DNA of 64,000 nt from the NCBI RefSeq assembly GCF_013449375.1, contig NZ_JACDRR010000002.1, forward strand, positions 1 through 64,000. Reading direction: 5' to 3'. The position numbers and the translations under genes are program-made. Source of the stretch: Pectobacterium sp. CFBP8739 (GTDB lineage Bacteria; Pseudomonadota; Gammaproteobacteria; Enterobacterales; Enterobacteriaceae). Below, one piece after another: positions 18,295 to 28,526 of the stretch (position 1 is its first letter; every line of letters starts with the position of its first letter). A model generated the notes under the pieces. The model had not been told where the DNA came from. It worked only from the letters and a program-made list of their open reading frames with translations, and did no database searches.

Positions 18295-18643
18295 GGAATC
18301 CTCTCATTTTGTCTGGTGACAGTATCATCTTCTGCCATGCAGTGTAGCGGATCGTACTAACAGCGAGAAGCGCGTAATCACGGGATCGAGAGGATCGCTG
18401 ACGCCCGTCAGAAAACGCACGACTGCCGTTCGGTTTGTGAAGTGAGTTGTAATTATGATGTAAACAAATTGATAAAAATAATCAGATAAACTACAACCAA
18501 TACAAGCAACAGGTCAGACCTCTTATCATATTGACCTATTATGCCTTATTTCACTGATAAAACGGTTCTCGCTTTCCCCCGTAATACAGCGCTCAGGGGA
18601 AGAATGAAAACCCTCCATTCGCTCACAATGCTGGAGACACGTT
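18295..18643. promoter_or_regulatory. Divergent gmhA-fadE regulatory region
   Basis: A 349-bp gap. A possible fadE promoter is TTGATA (18469-18474), 17 bp, TACAAC (18492-18497), which would place the start of transcription just before the FadR-like site. An ORF starting at 18541 overlaps the fadE start in another frame and is not supported. Confidence 0.45.
18508..18524 (+). promoter_or_regulatory. FadR-like operator of fadE
   Basis: AACAGGTCAGACCTCTT matches the FadR consensus AACTGGTCNGACCTGTT at 14 of 16 defined positions, 119 bp before the fadE ATG. Repression by FadR, relieved by long-chain acyl-CoA, is the known fadE mechanism and fits this site. Confidence 0.78.
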
Positions 18644-21091
18644 ATGGTTGCTGTCAGTATCCTCCTCCTACTGATTATCATCGGCGCGATGTTTTACCAT
18701 CGGCTCAGCCTGCTGCTCAGCAGCGCTATCCTTTTGGCCTACTTCGCCGCCATGTCCGCCATGTTGCTGTGGCCCGTCTGGCTGATGATTCCGCTCGTGC
18801 TCCTGCTGATTCCGATTACGGTTCCCTCTCTGCGCCAAAAGCTGGTTTCCGCTTCTGCGCTGCGCATGTTTCAGAACGTCATGCCGCCGATGTCGAACAC
18901 GGAAAAAGAGGCGATCGACGCTGGGACAACCTGGTGGGAAGGCGACCTGTTTCGCGGCGCGCCGGACTGGAACAAACTGCATAACTACCCGCGGCCGCAG
19001 TTGACCGCCGAAGAGCAAGCATTTATCGATGGGCCGGTTGCTGAAGCCTGCCGGATGGCAAACGACTTTGAAATCACCCACGAACGCGCCGATATCCCAC
19101 CAGAACTGTGGGCGTTTTTAAAAGAGCATCGCTTCTTTGCCATGATCATCAAGAAGCAGTACGGCGGGCTGGAATTCTCGGCTTACGCACAGGCACAGGT
19201 GCTGCAAAAGCTGGCCGGCGTCTCCAGTATTGTGGCAATCACCGTCGGCGTGCCTAACTCACTCGGCCCCGGCGAACTGCTACAACACTACGGAACGGAA
19301 GCGCAAAAAGATCACTACCTGCCACGTCTGGCACGCGGTCAGGAAGTCCCCTGCTTTGCATTGACCAGCCCAGAAGCAGGCTCGGATGCAGGTTCGATTC
19401 CCGATACCGGCATTGTCTGCTACGGCAACTGGCACGGCGAACAGGTTTTGGGTATGCGCCTGACCTGGAATAAACGCTATATCACACTCGCGCCAGTCGC
19501 TACCGTGTTGGGGCTGGCCTTTAAGCTGTACGATCCCGACCATCTATTAGGCGATGAAGACGACGTAGGTATTACCTGCGCGTTGATTCCGACGGATACC
19601 GACGGCGTTAAAATCGGCCGCCGCCATTTCCCGCTGAACGTTCCATTCCAGAATGGGCCGACGCAGGGTGAGAACATTTTTGTCCCGCTGGATTACATCA
19701 TCGGCGGCGCGAAGATGGCGGGTCAGGGCTGGCGTATGCTGATGGAATGCCTGTCAGTCGGGCGCGGTATTACACTGCCGTCCAACTCCACTGGCGGGCT
19801 GAAATCGATTGCCCTCGGTATCGGTGCTTACGCGCACATTCGCCGCCAGTTCAAAATCTCCATCGGTAAGATGGAAGGTATTGAAGAGCCGCTGGCACGC
19901 ATCGCAGGAAATGCTTATGTGATGGACGCCGCCGCCACATTAATTACCAGCGGCATCATGCAGGGTGAAAAACCGGCGGTGCTCTCCGCTATCGTCAAGT
20001 ATCACTGTACCCACCGCGGTCAGCGCAGCGTAATGGATGCGATGGATATCGCTGGGGGCAAAGGTATCTGTCTCGGCCCGACCAACTTTCTGGCGCGCAG
20101 CTATCAGGGCGCACCGATTGCGATCACCGTGGAAGGGGCGAATATCCTGACGCGCAGCATGATCATCTTCGGGCAAGGCGCCATCCGCTGTCACCCTTAT
20201 GTACTGGAAGAAATGGCAGCGGCGCAGGAGAACGATATATCGCGCTTTGACCGTGCGCTGGTCGGTCATATCGGCCACGTCGGTAGCAACAAAGTGCGCA
20301 GCTTCTGGCTTGGGCTGACCAATGGCCGTCTGAGCCGTGCGCCAGTCAACGACAAAACGCGCCATTACTATCAGCAGCTCAATAGACTCAGCGCGAATTT
20401 GGCTCTGCTGGCGGATGTGTCAATGGCGGTACTGGGCGGCAGCCTGAAGCGTCGCGAACGTATCTCGGCGCGTCTGGGGGATGTTCTCAGCCAGCTCTAT
20501 CTGGCTTCCGCGACGCTGAAACGCTATGAGGACGAAGGGCGTCAGAAAGCGGATTTACCGCTGGTGCACTGGGGCGTGCAGGACAGTCTGCATCAGGCCG
20601 AGCAGGCGCTGGACGATTTGCTGCGCAACTTCCCAAATCGTATTGTTGCAGGGCTGCTGACGTTCATCATCTTCCCGCTGGGTCTGCGCTGTCCGGCACC
20701 GTCTGACCGCCTCGACCATGAGGTCGCGAAAATTCTGCAAACGCCGTCGGAAACACGTAATCGTCTGGGACGCGGCCAATATCTGGTTGCCAGCGAACAC
20801 AACCCTGTCGGGCTGCTGGAGGAGGCGCTGCTGGATATCATCGCCGCCGAGCCGATTTATCAACGTCTGTCTAAAGCCAGCGACAAACCACTACCGTTCA
20901 TGCGACTGGATCAGTTGGCAGAACAGGCGCTGGTGGAAGGTCAGATTACCGCAGAAGAAGCGAATATTTTGACCAAAGCCGAAGCCAGCCGCTTACGTTC
21001 AATCAACGTAGATGACTTTGCATTCGATGCACTGGCCGCCAACAAGCCCGCGCCCGTAACGCAACCGGAAAGAAAAACCGAAGCAGCATAA
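18644..21091 (+). CDS. fadE: Acyl-CoA dehydrogenase FadE
   Basis: Flavoprotein catalysing the first oxidation step of fatty-acid beta-oxidation (acyl-CoA to trans-2-enoyl-CoA). The 815 residues match E. coli FadE (814). Residues 2-60 are hydrophobic, giving membrane attachment. The dehydrogenase core spans about 80-550 ([51 protein letters not shown]) and the FadE-type C-terminal domain (DUF1974) follows. GGAGAC lies 8 bp before the ATG. Confidence 0.97.
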   Translation: MVAVSILLLLIIIGAMFYHRLSLLLSSAILLAYFAAMSAMLLWPVWLMIPLVLLLIPITVPSLRQKLVSASALRMFQNVMPPMSNTEKEAIDAGTTWWEGDLFRGAPDWNKLHNYPRPQLTAEEQAFIDGPVAEACRMANDFEITHERADIPPELWAFLKEHRFFAMIIKKQYGGLEFSAYAQAQVLQKLAGVSSIVAITVGVPNSLGPGELLQHYGTEAQKDHYLPRLARGQEVPCFALTSPEAGSDAGSIPDTGIVCYGNWHGEQVLGMRLTWNKRYITLAPVATVLGLAFKLYDPDHLLGDEDDVGITCALIPTDTDGVKIGRRHFPLNVPFQNGPTQGENIFVPLDYIIGGAKMAGQGWRMLMECLSVGRGITLPSNSTGGLKSIALGIGAYAHIRRQFKISIGKMEGIEEPLARIAGNAYVMDAAATLITSGIMQGEKPAVLSAIVKYHCTHRGQRSVMDAMDIAGGKGICLGPTNFLARSYQGAPIAITVEGANILTRSMIIFGQGAIRCHPYVLEEMAAAQENDISRFDRALVGHIGHVGSNKVRSFWLGLTNGRLSRAPVNDKTRHYYQQLNRLSANLALLADVSMAVLGGSLKRRERISARLGDVLSQLYLASATLKRYEDEGRQKADLPLVHWGVQDSLHQAEQALDDLLRNFPNRIVAGLLTFIIFPLGLRCPAPSDRLDHEVAKILQTPSETRNRLGRGQYLVASEHNPVGLLEEALLDIIAAEPIYQRLSKASDKPLPFMRLDQLAEQALVEGQITAEEANILTKAEASRLRSINVDDFAFDALAANKPAPVTQPERKTEAA

Positions 21092-21359
21092 ACAGAATCA
21101 GGCCGTCAATATGGCGGCCTACTCCTACCGATAAAAACCATTGAGCGGTAATAACGGATAGATCGTAAAGACGCTGTAAACACGTCCCTGTGCGCTCGGC
21201 TTGCGCCATCCATGGCGCAAACGCTTTACTCTTCTATCTATTCCGTTACTACCGTTCCCGTTCGGCAAATAGGTTCGTTAAGGCTCTTCCTATTCTTCCT
21301 TTGCAGGTCAAGCAGTTGTAAAATCCACATCCTCTTTCCTTCTGAATGAAACCCGACAC

Positions 21360-21710
21360 ATGGCTTACATCCCCAAGAACTACGCCAGACTTGAAAGCGG
21401 CTACCGCGAAAAAGCGCTCAAACTTTTCCCGTGGGTATGTGGTCGCTGTTCACGCGAATTCGTCTATTCCAACCTGCGTGAATTAACCGTTCACCACATC
21501 GATCACGATCACAGCAACAACCCAGAAGACGGCAGTAACTGGGAAATGCTGTGTCTCTATTGTCACGACAATGAGCATTCCAAATATACCGATGCGGATA
21601 TGTACGGTTCGACTGTCATCGCGGGTGAGGATGCGCAGAAAGATGTCGGCGTCGCCACCCATAATCCTTTCGCGGATTTGAAGGCGATGATGAATAAAGG
21701 GAAGAAATAA
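21360..21710 (+). CDS. yajD: HNH endonuclease-family protein YajD
   Basis: A 116-residue protein nearly identical in layout to E. coli YajD. It contains an HNH fold: CGRCSREF and CLYCHD supply zinc cysteines, and LTVHHIDHDHSNNPEDGSNW supplies the HH..N residues. The biological role is unknown. It stands alone, separated from fadE by 268 bp and convergent with mtnK. Confidence 0.92.
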   Translation: MAYIPKNYARLESGYREKALKLFPWVCGRCSREFVYSNLRELTVHHIDHDHSNNPEDGSNWEMLCLYCHDNEHSKYTDADMYGSTVIAGEDAQKDVGVATHNPFADLKAMMNKGKK

Positions 21711-21716
21711 TCTGTT

Positions 21717-21748
21717 GTCGCTCCCATCCGGTTCACGATGGGAGCGAC
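21717..21748. terminator. Perfect 12-bp hairpin between yajD and mtnK
   Basis: GTCGCTCCCATC pairs with GATGGGAGCGAC around an 8-nt loop, 7 bp after the yajD stop and between convergent genes. There is no U-tract on either side, so it may end transcription poorly or act as an RNA 3'-end stabiliser. Confidence 0.55.
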
Positions 21749-21823
21749 GAATTGCATCGTACAGCAACTCATTCATGGTGCCACGACGCATTAAATAGCC
21801 CAGTTCATTAATCGTGCCACGAA

Positions 21824-23026
21824 TCAGGCGCCGCTCTGCCGTACACGCGCGACTAGCGCATCCACATCCGCAATATGCGGAGCCGCCAGTACCAGTGTTC
21901 TGCCCAGTGAAATCGCATGACGCTGGCACGCTAAACGCGCTTCCGTCTCCTGAATGCTGTCCAGATCGGCGACGTGCGCCAACCCAATGGTGCGACGAAT
22001 CAGTTCGGTGCCACAGTAGCCAACGGCATCTCGCCACACCTGCTGTAAAAACAGTGCAGCATAGCCCGATTCCGCCAGTGCCGGATCGCGGCTGTCATTG
22101 TCGCTCAGCGCCAGAAAACGAGCGGAAAAGGTCTGCCACAGCGTACGAATATCTTGCAGACGTCGTTCACGCCCCGCCGCCGCCTCACGCGGTGCCAGCA
22201 ATCCCGGCAGACCGCAGTAATTCAGCAGCAGATTGCCGATTGCCGTGCCAACATCAAAACCTATTGGCCCATAGAAGCCGAATTCAGCATCGATGGCCTT
22301 CAGTCGCCCTTCTGCGACAAAGATCGACCCACTGTGGATATCACCGTGCAGCAGTGCTTCGGCTTTGCTCAGGAAGCCGTGCTTCAGTCCAGCGACTGCC
22401 AGCTTCAACGCCCGATCGTCACGCAACGCCTGCACATCCGGCGTCAGCGCCGCATCAAACTGGTTTCTTTCATGGTCGATATAGGGGTCGGTAAAGAACA
22501 GATCTTCGGTGATCTGACATAGCTCAGGGTTAGTGAATTGACTTACCGCTGCCTTCTTCTCATGTGGATGCTGATAAAAATCAGAGGTATGGAATAGCGT
22601 CTGTGCCAGATATTCCCCCAGTTGTGCCGCCGCCTGAGGATAATCAGCGCCGTTAACCAGTTCGCTACGCCAGATACGATGATCGGAGAGATCTTCCTGC
22701 ACCATCACCGCCAATTCGGGATCGTGATAGAGCACGGTCACGGTATGCTGCGGACAAAAGCGTGCGTGCGTCAGCAACGTTTCGGCCTCGATACGAGCAC
22801 GATCGAGCGTCAGCGGCCAAGATTCCCCAACGCAACGCACATAGGGCAGCGCCTGTTTGACAATGACCCGACTGACGCCGGCTTCATCTTTAATTTTAAA
22901 CACCAGATTCAGATTGCCATCGCCGATCTCTTCTGCGGCTACCAGCGCCTGCGGCTGACTGACACCGCCGTACTGGCGGGCATATTCAACAGCGTCATCC
23001 GCCGTAAAAGTGCGGTAAAGTGACAT
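21824..23026 (-). CDS. mtnK: 5-methylthioribose kinase
   Basis: Phosphorylates 5-methylthioribose at C1, the entry step of methionine salvage in bacteria that cleave MTA by nucleosidase. The 400-residue protein has the APH/choline-kinase-like fold, with the catalytic loop [15 protein letters not shown] and metal-binding [19 protein letters not shown] stands 5 bp before the ATG. Divergent from mtnA across a MetJ-box array. Confidence 0.96.
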   Translation of the reverse strand: MSLYRTFTADDAVEYARQYGGVSQPQALVAAEEIGDGNLNLVFKIKDEAGVSRVIVKQALPYVRCVGESWPLTLDRARIEAETLLTHARFCPQHTVTVLYHDPELAVMVQEDLSDHRIWRSELVNGADYPQAAAQLGEYLAQTLFHTSDFYQHPHEKKAAVSQFTNPELCQITEDLFFTDPYIDHERNQFDAALTPDVQALRDDRALKLAVAGLKHGFLSKAEALLHGDIHSGSIFVAEGRLKAIDAEFGFYGPIGFDVGTAIGNLLLNYCGLPGLLAPREAAAGRERRLQDIRTLWQTFSARFLALSDNDSRDPALAESGYAALFLQQVWRDAVGYCGTELIRRTIGLAHVADLDSIQETEARLACQRHAISLGRTLVLAAPHIADVDALVARVRQSGA

Positions 23027-23094
23027 TCCAACTCCTCGCTATTCTGTAATCAAAAACTGTTCTTAAATTAAAACTATCCTTGAACTACATATTC

Positions 23095-23126
23095 GGACAT
23101 AAAAACGTTCGGACGTCTATACATCT
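23095..23126. promoter_or_regulatory. MetJ operator array (mtnK/mtnA)
   Basis: Consecutive 8-bp units GGACATAA, AAACGTTC, GGACGTCT and ATACATCT compared with the met-box consensus AGACGTCT; the third matches 7/8 and the fourth 6/8. Central position between divergent salvage genes predicts SAM-MetJ repression of both. Confidence 0.75.
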
Positions 23127-23179
23127 ATTAGGCATCTTGGCAGAATAAGAATATCGATGCAACATGGATTTAACGACCT

Positions 23180-24208
23180 ATGCAGACACTTAACACAACC
23201 AGCCTAAAAATTGTTGATAACCAACTATGGATCCTCGACCAGCAGGCTCTGCCGCAAGAAAAACGCTGGAGCCCGTGCCCAGATGTCAGCTCACTGGTTG
23301 AACATATTCAGACACTGCGCGTACGCGGTGCGCCGCTGATTGGCTTGTCCGCCAGCCTGCTGCTCGCGCTATTGGCGGAGAGAGGGCTATCGCAGGCCGA
23401 ACTAGCGCAGGCGCTGGAGACGCTGCGGGCATCACGCCCTACCGCCGTCAACCTGATGAACAATCTGGATCGCATGAAGCTGGCGCTGGCACAGCCGCAG
23501 TTTGTCGATGCCTTGGTACAGGAAGCGTTGCGGTTAGTCGAAGAAGATCGCGCCCTATGTGAACGTATTGCCGATCATGGCACTGCCCTAGTGAAGCCAA
23601 ACAGCCGCTTGCTGACCCACTGCAACACTGGCGGGCTGGCCACAGCAGGCATCGGCACCGCCATTGGCGTACTACTGCGTGCACATCAACAGGGGAAAGT
23701 CGCGCAGGTATGGGTCGATGAGACGCGACCACTCTTGCAGGGCGGACGCCTTACAGCTTGGGAGCTGGGCGAGCTAGGCATTCCTTATCAGCTAATCTGT
23801 GATTCGATGGCCGCCAGCCTGATGGCACAGGGTCAGGTCGATGCAATTTGGGTCGGCGCAGACCGCATTGCCGCCAACGGCGACGTCGCCAATAAGATCG
23901 GCACTTACAGCCTCGCGGTGCTGGCGCATTATCATCAGATTCCGTTTTACGTCGCGGCACCGCACACCACGCACGATCCTGCGTGCCCGGACGGCCGAGC
24001 CATTCCTATCGAACAGCGCGCCGCCGCCGAAGTCACCGGCGTATCCGGCAGCTTTGGTCATTGCCAGTGGGCACCACAGAACGCAGCAGTCTACAACCCA
24101 GCGTTTGACGTCACCCCCGCCGCATTAATCAGCGGCTGGGTACTCGACACCGGTGTCGTCACACCGCAAGACGTGAAAGAAGGGATCTTTCAGACAGCGT
24201 TGAAATAG
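23180..24208 (+). CDS. mtnA: Methylthioribose-1-phosphate isomerase
   Basis: Converts 5-methylthioribose 1-phosphate to 5-methylthioribulose 1-phosphate. The 342 residues contain the family's RVRGAPLIG and [16 protein letters not shown] (active-site Cys148) and [19 protein letters not shown] (Asp228). No good Shine-Dalgarno is seen before this ATG, but the N-terminus matches the family. Product feeds MtnB, encoded 1.5 kb away. Confidence 0.96.
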   Translation: MQTLNTTSLKIVDNQLWILDQQALPQEKRWSPCPDVSSLVEHIQTLRVRGAPLIGLSASLLLALLAERGLSQAELAQALETLRASRPTAVNLMNNLDRMKLALAQPQFVDALVQEALRLVEEDRALCERIADHGTALVKPNSRLLTHCNTGGLATAGIGTAIGVLLRAHQQGKVAQVWVDETRPLLQGGRLTAWELGELGIPYQLICDSMAASLMAQGQVDAIWVGADRIAANGDVANKIGTYSLAVLAHYHQIPFYVAAPHTTHDPACPDGRAIPIEQRAAAEVTGVSGSFGHCQWAPQNAAVYNPAFDVTPAALISGWVLDTGVVTPQDVKEGIFQTALK

Positions 24209-24239
24209 GAAAATAAGTTCCAGTGATACGATTCTTCTT

Positions 24240-24453
24240 GGCGTAAATAGGCCGAGGAGATGATGGGCTTCTGGATGAGCCGCACGGACGCGGCGAAAGC
24301 CAGTGCCGCGTCGGGAGCGCGTCACTGGCGGTCCATCAGAAGAACATTAGCGACGAGGGGACCGCGGCAGCGGCATATTTCTCGCCAAAAGCCAGGGTTC
24401 CCAGGGCGACGGCGATTGAGCCGCCCTGGGTCGGGCGTTTCGTAACATGCAAC
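24240..24453 (+). repeat. Structured intergenic repeat, family 1, copy A
   Basis: About 214 bp between convergent mtnA and mtnD, homologous to 38366-38582 on the opposite strand. It has two hairpins: stem 1, GCCAGTG (24299-24305) with CACTGGC (24323-24329), enclosing CCGCGTCGGGAGCGCGT; and stem 2, CCAGGGCG (24401-24408) with CGCCCTGG (24422-24429). Shared blocks include GTGCCGCGTCGGGAGCGCGT and AAAGCCAGGGTTC. A short frame across it (24260-24445) is not considered a gene. Confidence 0.85.
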
Positions 24454-24529
24454 ATAGAGCGGCAAATGTCGAAACGCACGAAACATACTCGTTCATTCAC
24501 CGAGCATTCGTTCACAACAACCGAGTGCT

Positions 24530-25075
24530 TTAGCGCACCAACTTCGGATACGCATCCGCGATCTTATCGCCGGTAAAATGGGCGATCCACCCTTCCGGGT
24601 TATCGAACAGGCGGATGGCAGTGAAGTGCGGCTCTGGCCCCATATCAAACCAGTGCGCCGTACCTGCCGGTACGGACAGCAGATCGTTTTTCTCACACAG
24701 GATCTGGTAAATCTTACCGTTCAGGTGCAGGCAGAACAGTCCCGCACCTTCCACGAAAAAGCGCACTTCATCTTCATGATGCACGTGCTCAGATAAAAAC
24801 TTGGTGCGTAGCTCCGCGCGCTGCGGGTTATCAGAACGCATGCTGATAACATCCCAACTCTGATAGCCTTTTTCTGCCACCAGCTTGTCGATTTCATGCT
24901 GGTAGGCTGCCAGCACTTCTTCAGACGATGGCGCGTCGCTCAGTTTCTGGCTGGCTTCCCAGCGTTCAAAACGCACACCAATCTCGTTCAGTTGTTGCTG
25001 AATCGCCTCGTCATCCTGACTTTGCCAAATCGGCTGGCTTGCATCGCTGTCGCTAAAAATGGTTAATCCACTCAT
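24530..25075 (-). CDS. mtnD: Acireductone dioxygenase
   Basis: Cupin enzyme of methionine salvage oxidising acireductone; the Fe form yields the 2-keto acid precursor of methionine plus formate, the Ni form an off-pathway product with CO. 181 residues, with metal ligands in [16 protein letters not shown] and GTAHWFDMG. Its ATG overlaps the mtnC stop by 4 bp (ATGA), showing translational coupling. Last gene of mtnBCD. Confidence 0.96.
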   Translation of the reverse strand: MSGLTIFSDSDASQPIWQSQDDEAIQQQLNEIGVRFERWEASQKLSDAPSSEEVLAAYQHEIDKLVAEKGYQSWDVISMRSDNPQRAELRTKFLSEHVHHEDEVRFFVEGAGLFCLHLNGKIYQILCEKNDLLSVPAGTAHWFDMGPEPHFTAIRLFDNPEGWIAHFTGDKIADAYPKLVR

Positions 25076-25761
25076 TGGGCGTACTCCGGTAAGTCGATCT
25101 GGTCAAAACGTGCCACCTGACGGTGACGGCTTACATTATCCGCGTCATCGCGAATAAGCTGACAGGTGTGCCAACCGGCTTCCTGTGCGGCATCCAGTTC
25201 CTGCCGAATGTCCGACAGGAACAACAGTTGCTCAGCAGGTAGCCCGATGGCTTGCGCAATCGTGCGATAAGAATCAGTCTCGCGCTTCGCGCCGACGCGG
25301 GTATCAAAATAGTCGCTGAACAGCGGGCGCAGGTCGCCAGCGTTGCTATACCCAAACAGCAACTGCTGCGCTTCCACCGAGCCTGACGAGTACACATACA
25401 GGCGCAGGCCCTGCTGTTGCCACGTGGCGAGCTGCGCCGCCACTTCAGGGTACAAATGCCCCTGAAAATCACCGTTGCGGTAGCCCGCCCGCCAGATAAT
25501 GCCTTGCAGCAGTTTCAGCGCGGTAGATTTACGATCTTCATCCATAAACTGGTTCAGCGCGGCGATCAGCGTCTCGCTATCCGCCTCCGGCTGACCCAGT
25601 TCCTGACGCAGCGCGTCCAGCGCCTGCGCGATCTCCGGATCGCTACCATGCTGCCGAACGGTGTCGGCCAGACGTTCGCGGGCATAAGGAAACAGCACGC
25701 GGTGAACAAAGCGGATGTCGCTGGTAGTCCCTTCAATATCCGTCACAATCGCCTTAATCAT
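25072..25761 (-). CDS. mtnC: Enolase-phosphatase E1 (acireductone synthase)
   Basis: Bifunctional HAD-family enzyme that enolises and dephosphorylates 2,3-diketo-5-methylthiopentyl 1-phosphate to acireductone. 229 residues; HAD motif I is [14 protein letters not shown], motif [19 protein letters not shown], and the last motifs are in [18 protein letters not shown]. Overlaps mtnB and mtnD by 4 bp each. Confidence 0.97.
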   Translation of the reverse strand: MIKAIVTDIEGTTSDIRFVHRVLFPYARERLADTVRQHGSDPEIAQALDALRQELGQPEADSETLIAALNQFMDEDRKSTALKLLQGIIWRAGYRNGDFQGHLYPEVAAQLATWQQQGLRLYVYSSGSVEAQQLLFGYSNAGDLRPLFSDYFDTRVGAKRETDSYRTIAQAIGLPAEQLLFLSDIRQELDAAQEAGWHTCQLIRDDADNVSRHRQVARFDQIDLPEYAQ

Positions 25762-26375
25762 GCTTTCGCCTCCAGCAGTCGCCGTTGCAGTTCACACTGG
25801 AACAGGAACTCTAACCCTTCCAAGTGACGACGTGCTTCTTTCACCGTGGCACCCCAGCAGTAAAGGCCGTGACCGCGCACCAGAAAGCCGTAACGCAACG
25901 GCGTGTGGCTGGCGTATTCCGCTACCCGCTGCGCCAGCGCTGGAATATCCTGATCGTTATCGAAAATCGGGATCGCCACGCGATCCAAATGCGTGGTCTG
26001 CCCTGCCAGCGACTTCTGCATTTCATAGCCGTGCAGCACCAGTTCAGCACCCTTTTCTACCCGAGACAGCACCGTGGCGTTCACCGAGTGCGTGTGCAGT
26101 ACCGCGCCAATCGTCGGCTCGCGGCGATACAGCAGCGTGTGTAGCCCGGTTTCCGCCGATGGCGTGCGGCCACTCGGCACATGATTAGTGGCAATCTCCA
26201 CCAGCAGGAAATCCTCTGCCTGAAGGCTGCCTTTGTCTTTACCCGATTCAGTAATCAGGCACTGCGCGTCATCAAGGCGTACGGACATATTGCCGCCCGT
26301 CGCCGGACACCAGCCTTTCTCGCCGATCCAGTGGCAGGCAGCAAGCAGCGCCGTCAATTGTTGATTTTCAGTCAT
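25758..26375 (-). CDS. mtnB: Methylthioribulose-1-phosphate dehydratase
   Basis: Class II aldolase-fold zinc enzyme that dehydrates methylthioribulose 1-phosphate. From the ATG at 26373-26375 the product has 205 residues, starting [17 protein letters not shown]. Key stretches: [29 protein letters not shown] (zinc histidines) and [14 protein letters not shown]. The frame continues to 26438, but GGAAG before the inner ATG and family length favour this start. First gene of the mtnBCD operon, divergent from mtnE. Confidence 0.95.
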   Translation of the reverse strand: MTENQQLTALLAACHWIGEKGWCPATGGNMSVRLDDAQCLITESGKDKGSLQAEDFLLVEIATNHVPSGRTPSAETGLHTLLYRREPTIGAVLHTHSVNATVLSRVEKGAELVLHGYEMQKSLAGQTTHLDRVAIPIFDNDQDIPALAQRVAEYASHTPLRYGFLVRGHGLYCWGATVKEARRHLEGLEFLFQCELQRRLLEAKA

Positions 26376-26471
26376 GAGGCTTCCCGTTTTTGGTCTTTCT
26401 GTTTCAAAGCATGCAGTTGCAGGTTTAGATCTTTTCATTATGTCTTAGCACGCAAAGGCATTTAGCCGTTT

Positions 26472-26487
26472 AAACGTCCAAGCGTCT
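26472..26487. promoter_or_regulatory. Met-box pair between mtnB and mtnE
   Basis: Adjacent 8-mers AAACGTCC and AAGCGTCT each match the met box AGACGTCT at 6/8. They sit midway between the divergent starts, so MetJ could control both mtnBCD and mtnE-yafV. Confidence 0.6.
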
Positions 26488-26554
26488 TGATTGCCAAATA
26501 CTAACAGCATGTTATATTACGAGGCAATACAGGCTTGCAGGAGTCCTACCCGCT

Positions 26555-27712
26555 ATGAGCGCCGCGTTAATCCCCGACAGTAAACTGCCTTCGCTGGGCA
26601 CCACCATCTTTACTCAGATGAGTGCGCTGGCCCAACAGCATCAGGCCATCAATCTATCACAAGGTTTCCCTGATTTTGACGGCCCAGACTATTTACAACA
26701 GCGGCTGGCGTATCACGTCAGTCAGGGCGCCAACCAATATGCGCCGATGACCGGTGTCGCACCGCTGCGTCAGGCGATTGCCGAAAAAACCGCAGAACTG
26801 TACGGCTGGCGACCGGATGCCGATAGCGAAGTGACCGTCACAGCGGGTGCGACCGAAGCGCTGTTTGCCGCCATTGCCGCGCTGGTACGTCCCGGTGACG
26901 AAGTGATTTGTTTCGATCCCAGCTATGACAGCTATGCGCCTGCCGTTACGCTGGCGGGCGGCGTACTCAAACGCATTGCCTTGCAGCCGCCCGCGTTTCG
27001 CGTGGACTGGTCGCATTTTGCCGATGTACTGAGTGATCGCACCCGACTGGTGATTCTGAATACGCCGCACAACCCGTCCGCCACCGTCTGGCAGAAAGCG
27101 GATTTCGAGCATCTGTGGCAGGCGATTGCCGCGCGTAACATCTTTGTGCTGAGCGATGAAGTCTACGAGCACATCTGTTTCGACAGCGAAGGGCACGCCA
27201 GCGTGCTGGCACACCCATCGCTGCGCCAACGCGCCATCGCCGTTTCATCGTTTGGTAAAACGTTCCATATGACTGGCTGGAAAGTCGGCTACTGTGTCGC
27301 ACCTGCGGTATTGAGCGCAGAAGTGCGTAAGGTTCACCAGTATCTGACGTTCTCCGTGAACACGCCCGCCCAGTTCACCCTTGCCGATATGTTGCGTGAA
27401 CAGCCGCAACACTGGCGTGAACTGCCCGATTTTTACCGTGCCAAGCGCGATCGCTTCATCAATGCGCTGGCGGGTAGCCGTTTTGACATTTTGCCCTGCG
27501 AAGGCACCTACTTCCTGCTGGCGGACTATCGGGCGATTTCCGATCTGGACGATGTGAGCTTCTGCCGCTGGCTGACCGAGCACGTTGGCGTTGCCGCCAT
27601 TCCGCTGTCCGTCTTTTGCGCTGATCCGTTCCCACATACGTTGATTCGGCTATGCTTTGCTAAACAGGAAGCCACGTTGGATGCCGCTGCGGAGCGTTTA
27701 TGTCGACTTTAA
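26555..27712 (+). CDS. mtnE: PLP aminotransferase (methionine/glutamine-type, YbdL family)
   Basis: A 385-residue fold-type I aminotransferase very close to E. coli YbdL, which prefers methionine. Recognisable parts are INLSQGFPDFDGPDYL, GANQYAPMTGVAPLRQAI, VILNTPHNPSATVW and the PLP lysine in SSFGKTFHMTGWKVGYC. The position divergent from mtnBCD, with Met boxes between, indicates that it transaminates 4-methylthio-2-oxobutyrate to methionine, the last salvage step. It overlaps yafV by 13 bp. Confidence 0.93.
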   Translation: MSAALIPDSKLPSLGTTIFTQMSALAQQHQAINLSQGFPDFDGPDYLQQRLAYHVSQGANQYAPMTGVAPLRQAIAEKTAELYGWRPDADSEVTVTAGATEALFAAIAALVRPGDEVICFDPSYDSYAPAVTLAGGVLKRIALQPPAFRVDWSHFADVLSDRTRLVILNTPHNPSATVWQKADFEHLWQAIAARNIFVLSDEVYEHICFDSEGHASVLAHPSLRQRAIAVSSFGKTFHMTGWKVGYCVAPAVLSAEVRKVHQYLTFSVNTPAQFTLADMLREQPQHWRELPDFYRAKRDRFINALAGSRFDILPCEGTYFLLADYRAISDLDDVSFCRWLTEHVGVAAIPLSVFCADPFPHTLIRLCFAKQEATLDAAAERLCRL

Positions 27713-28467
27713 AGATTTCATTGCTGCAACAGCCGCTGGTCTGGCGCGATGGGGAAGCCAATCTGCGCCACTTCGATACCTTATTGGCGGAGATAGGCGG
27801 ACGTGATGTTATTGTGCTGCCGGAGATGTTCACTACCGGCTTTGCGATGGAAGCTGCCAAAGGCAGTCTGGATCAATCGGTTGTAGAAGCGTGGCTGCAT
27901 CAGTGGGCGCAGAAGACGAACGCGCTGATCGGCGGCAGCGTCGCGGTAAATACGCCGAAAGGCGCGGTGAACCGTTTCCTGCTGGTCGATCCGCACGGCG
28001 AGGTGCATCACTACGATAAGCGCCACCTGTTCCGCATGGCGGACGAACACCACCACTATCAGGCAGGCACGGAGCGCGTCACCCTTGAGTGGCGCGGCTG
28101 GCGCATCTGCCCGATGATCTGTTACGACCTGCGTTTCCCCGTCTGGTCACGTAATCGACAGGACTACGATCTGGCGCTGTATGTCGCCAACTGGCCAGCA
28201 CCACGCACCGCACACTGGCAAACGCTGCTGGCGGCACGCGCCATTGAAAATCAGGCCTACGTTGCAGGCTGTAACCGCGTCGGCACCGACGGCAACGGCC
28301 ACAGCTACCGTGGCGATAGTCTGATTATTAATGCACAGGGAGAGATTCTGGCCTCTGCCGCCCCCAACCAGCCCGCCCGTCTGGACGCCGAGCTGTCGCT
28401 GGAAGCGTTGCAAAGCTACCGGGAGTCCTTCCCCGCCTGGCGCGATGCCGACCGCTTTACGCTGTAG
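27700..28467 (+). CDS. yafV: Omega-amidase YafV (nitrilase family)
   Basis: A 255-residue C-N hydrolase. The Glu-Lys-Cys triad sits in VLPEMFTTGF, YDKRHLFRM and CPMICYDLRFPVWSR. E. coli YafV and relatives hydrolyse alpha-ketoglutaramate and alpha-ketosuccinamate. Overlap with mtnE fits a linked pair: glutamine-dependent transamination makes alpha-ketoglutaramate, and this enzyme removes it, pulling methionine formation forward. Confidence 0.93.
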   Translation: MSTLKISLLQQPLVWRDGEANLRHFDTLLAEIGGRDVIVLPEMFTTGFAMEAAKGSLDQSVVEAWLHQWAQKTNALIGGSVAVNTPKGAVNRFLLVDPHGEVHHYDKRHLFRMADEHHHYQAGTERVTLEWRGWRICPMICYDLRFPVWSRNRQDYDLALYVANWPAPRTAHWQTLLAARAIENQAYVAGCNRVGTDGNGHSYRGDSLIINAQGEILASAAPNQPARLDAELSLEALQSYRESFPAWRDADRFTL

Positions 28468-28482
28468 AGACCAAACGCGTCA

Positions 28483-28515
28483 TCCCAACCCCATGATACA
28501 AAGATGAGGTTGGGA
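28483..28515. terminator. Hairpin between convergent yafV and cysI
   Basis: An 8-bp stem TCCCAACC / GGTTGGGA with a 17-nt loop. No convincing U-tract, so terminator function is inferred from the convergent context. Confidence 0.4.
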
Positions 28516-28526
28516 AACCGTTTCAG

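Noticed and set aside
21100-21120. Terminator after fadE (AGGCCG...CGGCCT)
   Set aside because: A 6-bp stem with a long loop and no U-tract; too weak to annotate.
21814-22494. 226-codon plus-strand frame antisense to mtnK
   Set aside because: Low-complexity translation rich in Pro, His and Arg; mtnK on the other strand is certain.
24260-24445. 61-codon frame inside repeat family 1 copy A
   Set aside because: Translates a structured repeat; the matching frame in copy B (38415-38666, minus) differs and neither has a proper ribosome site.
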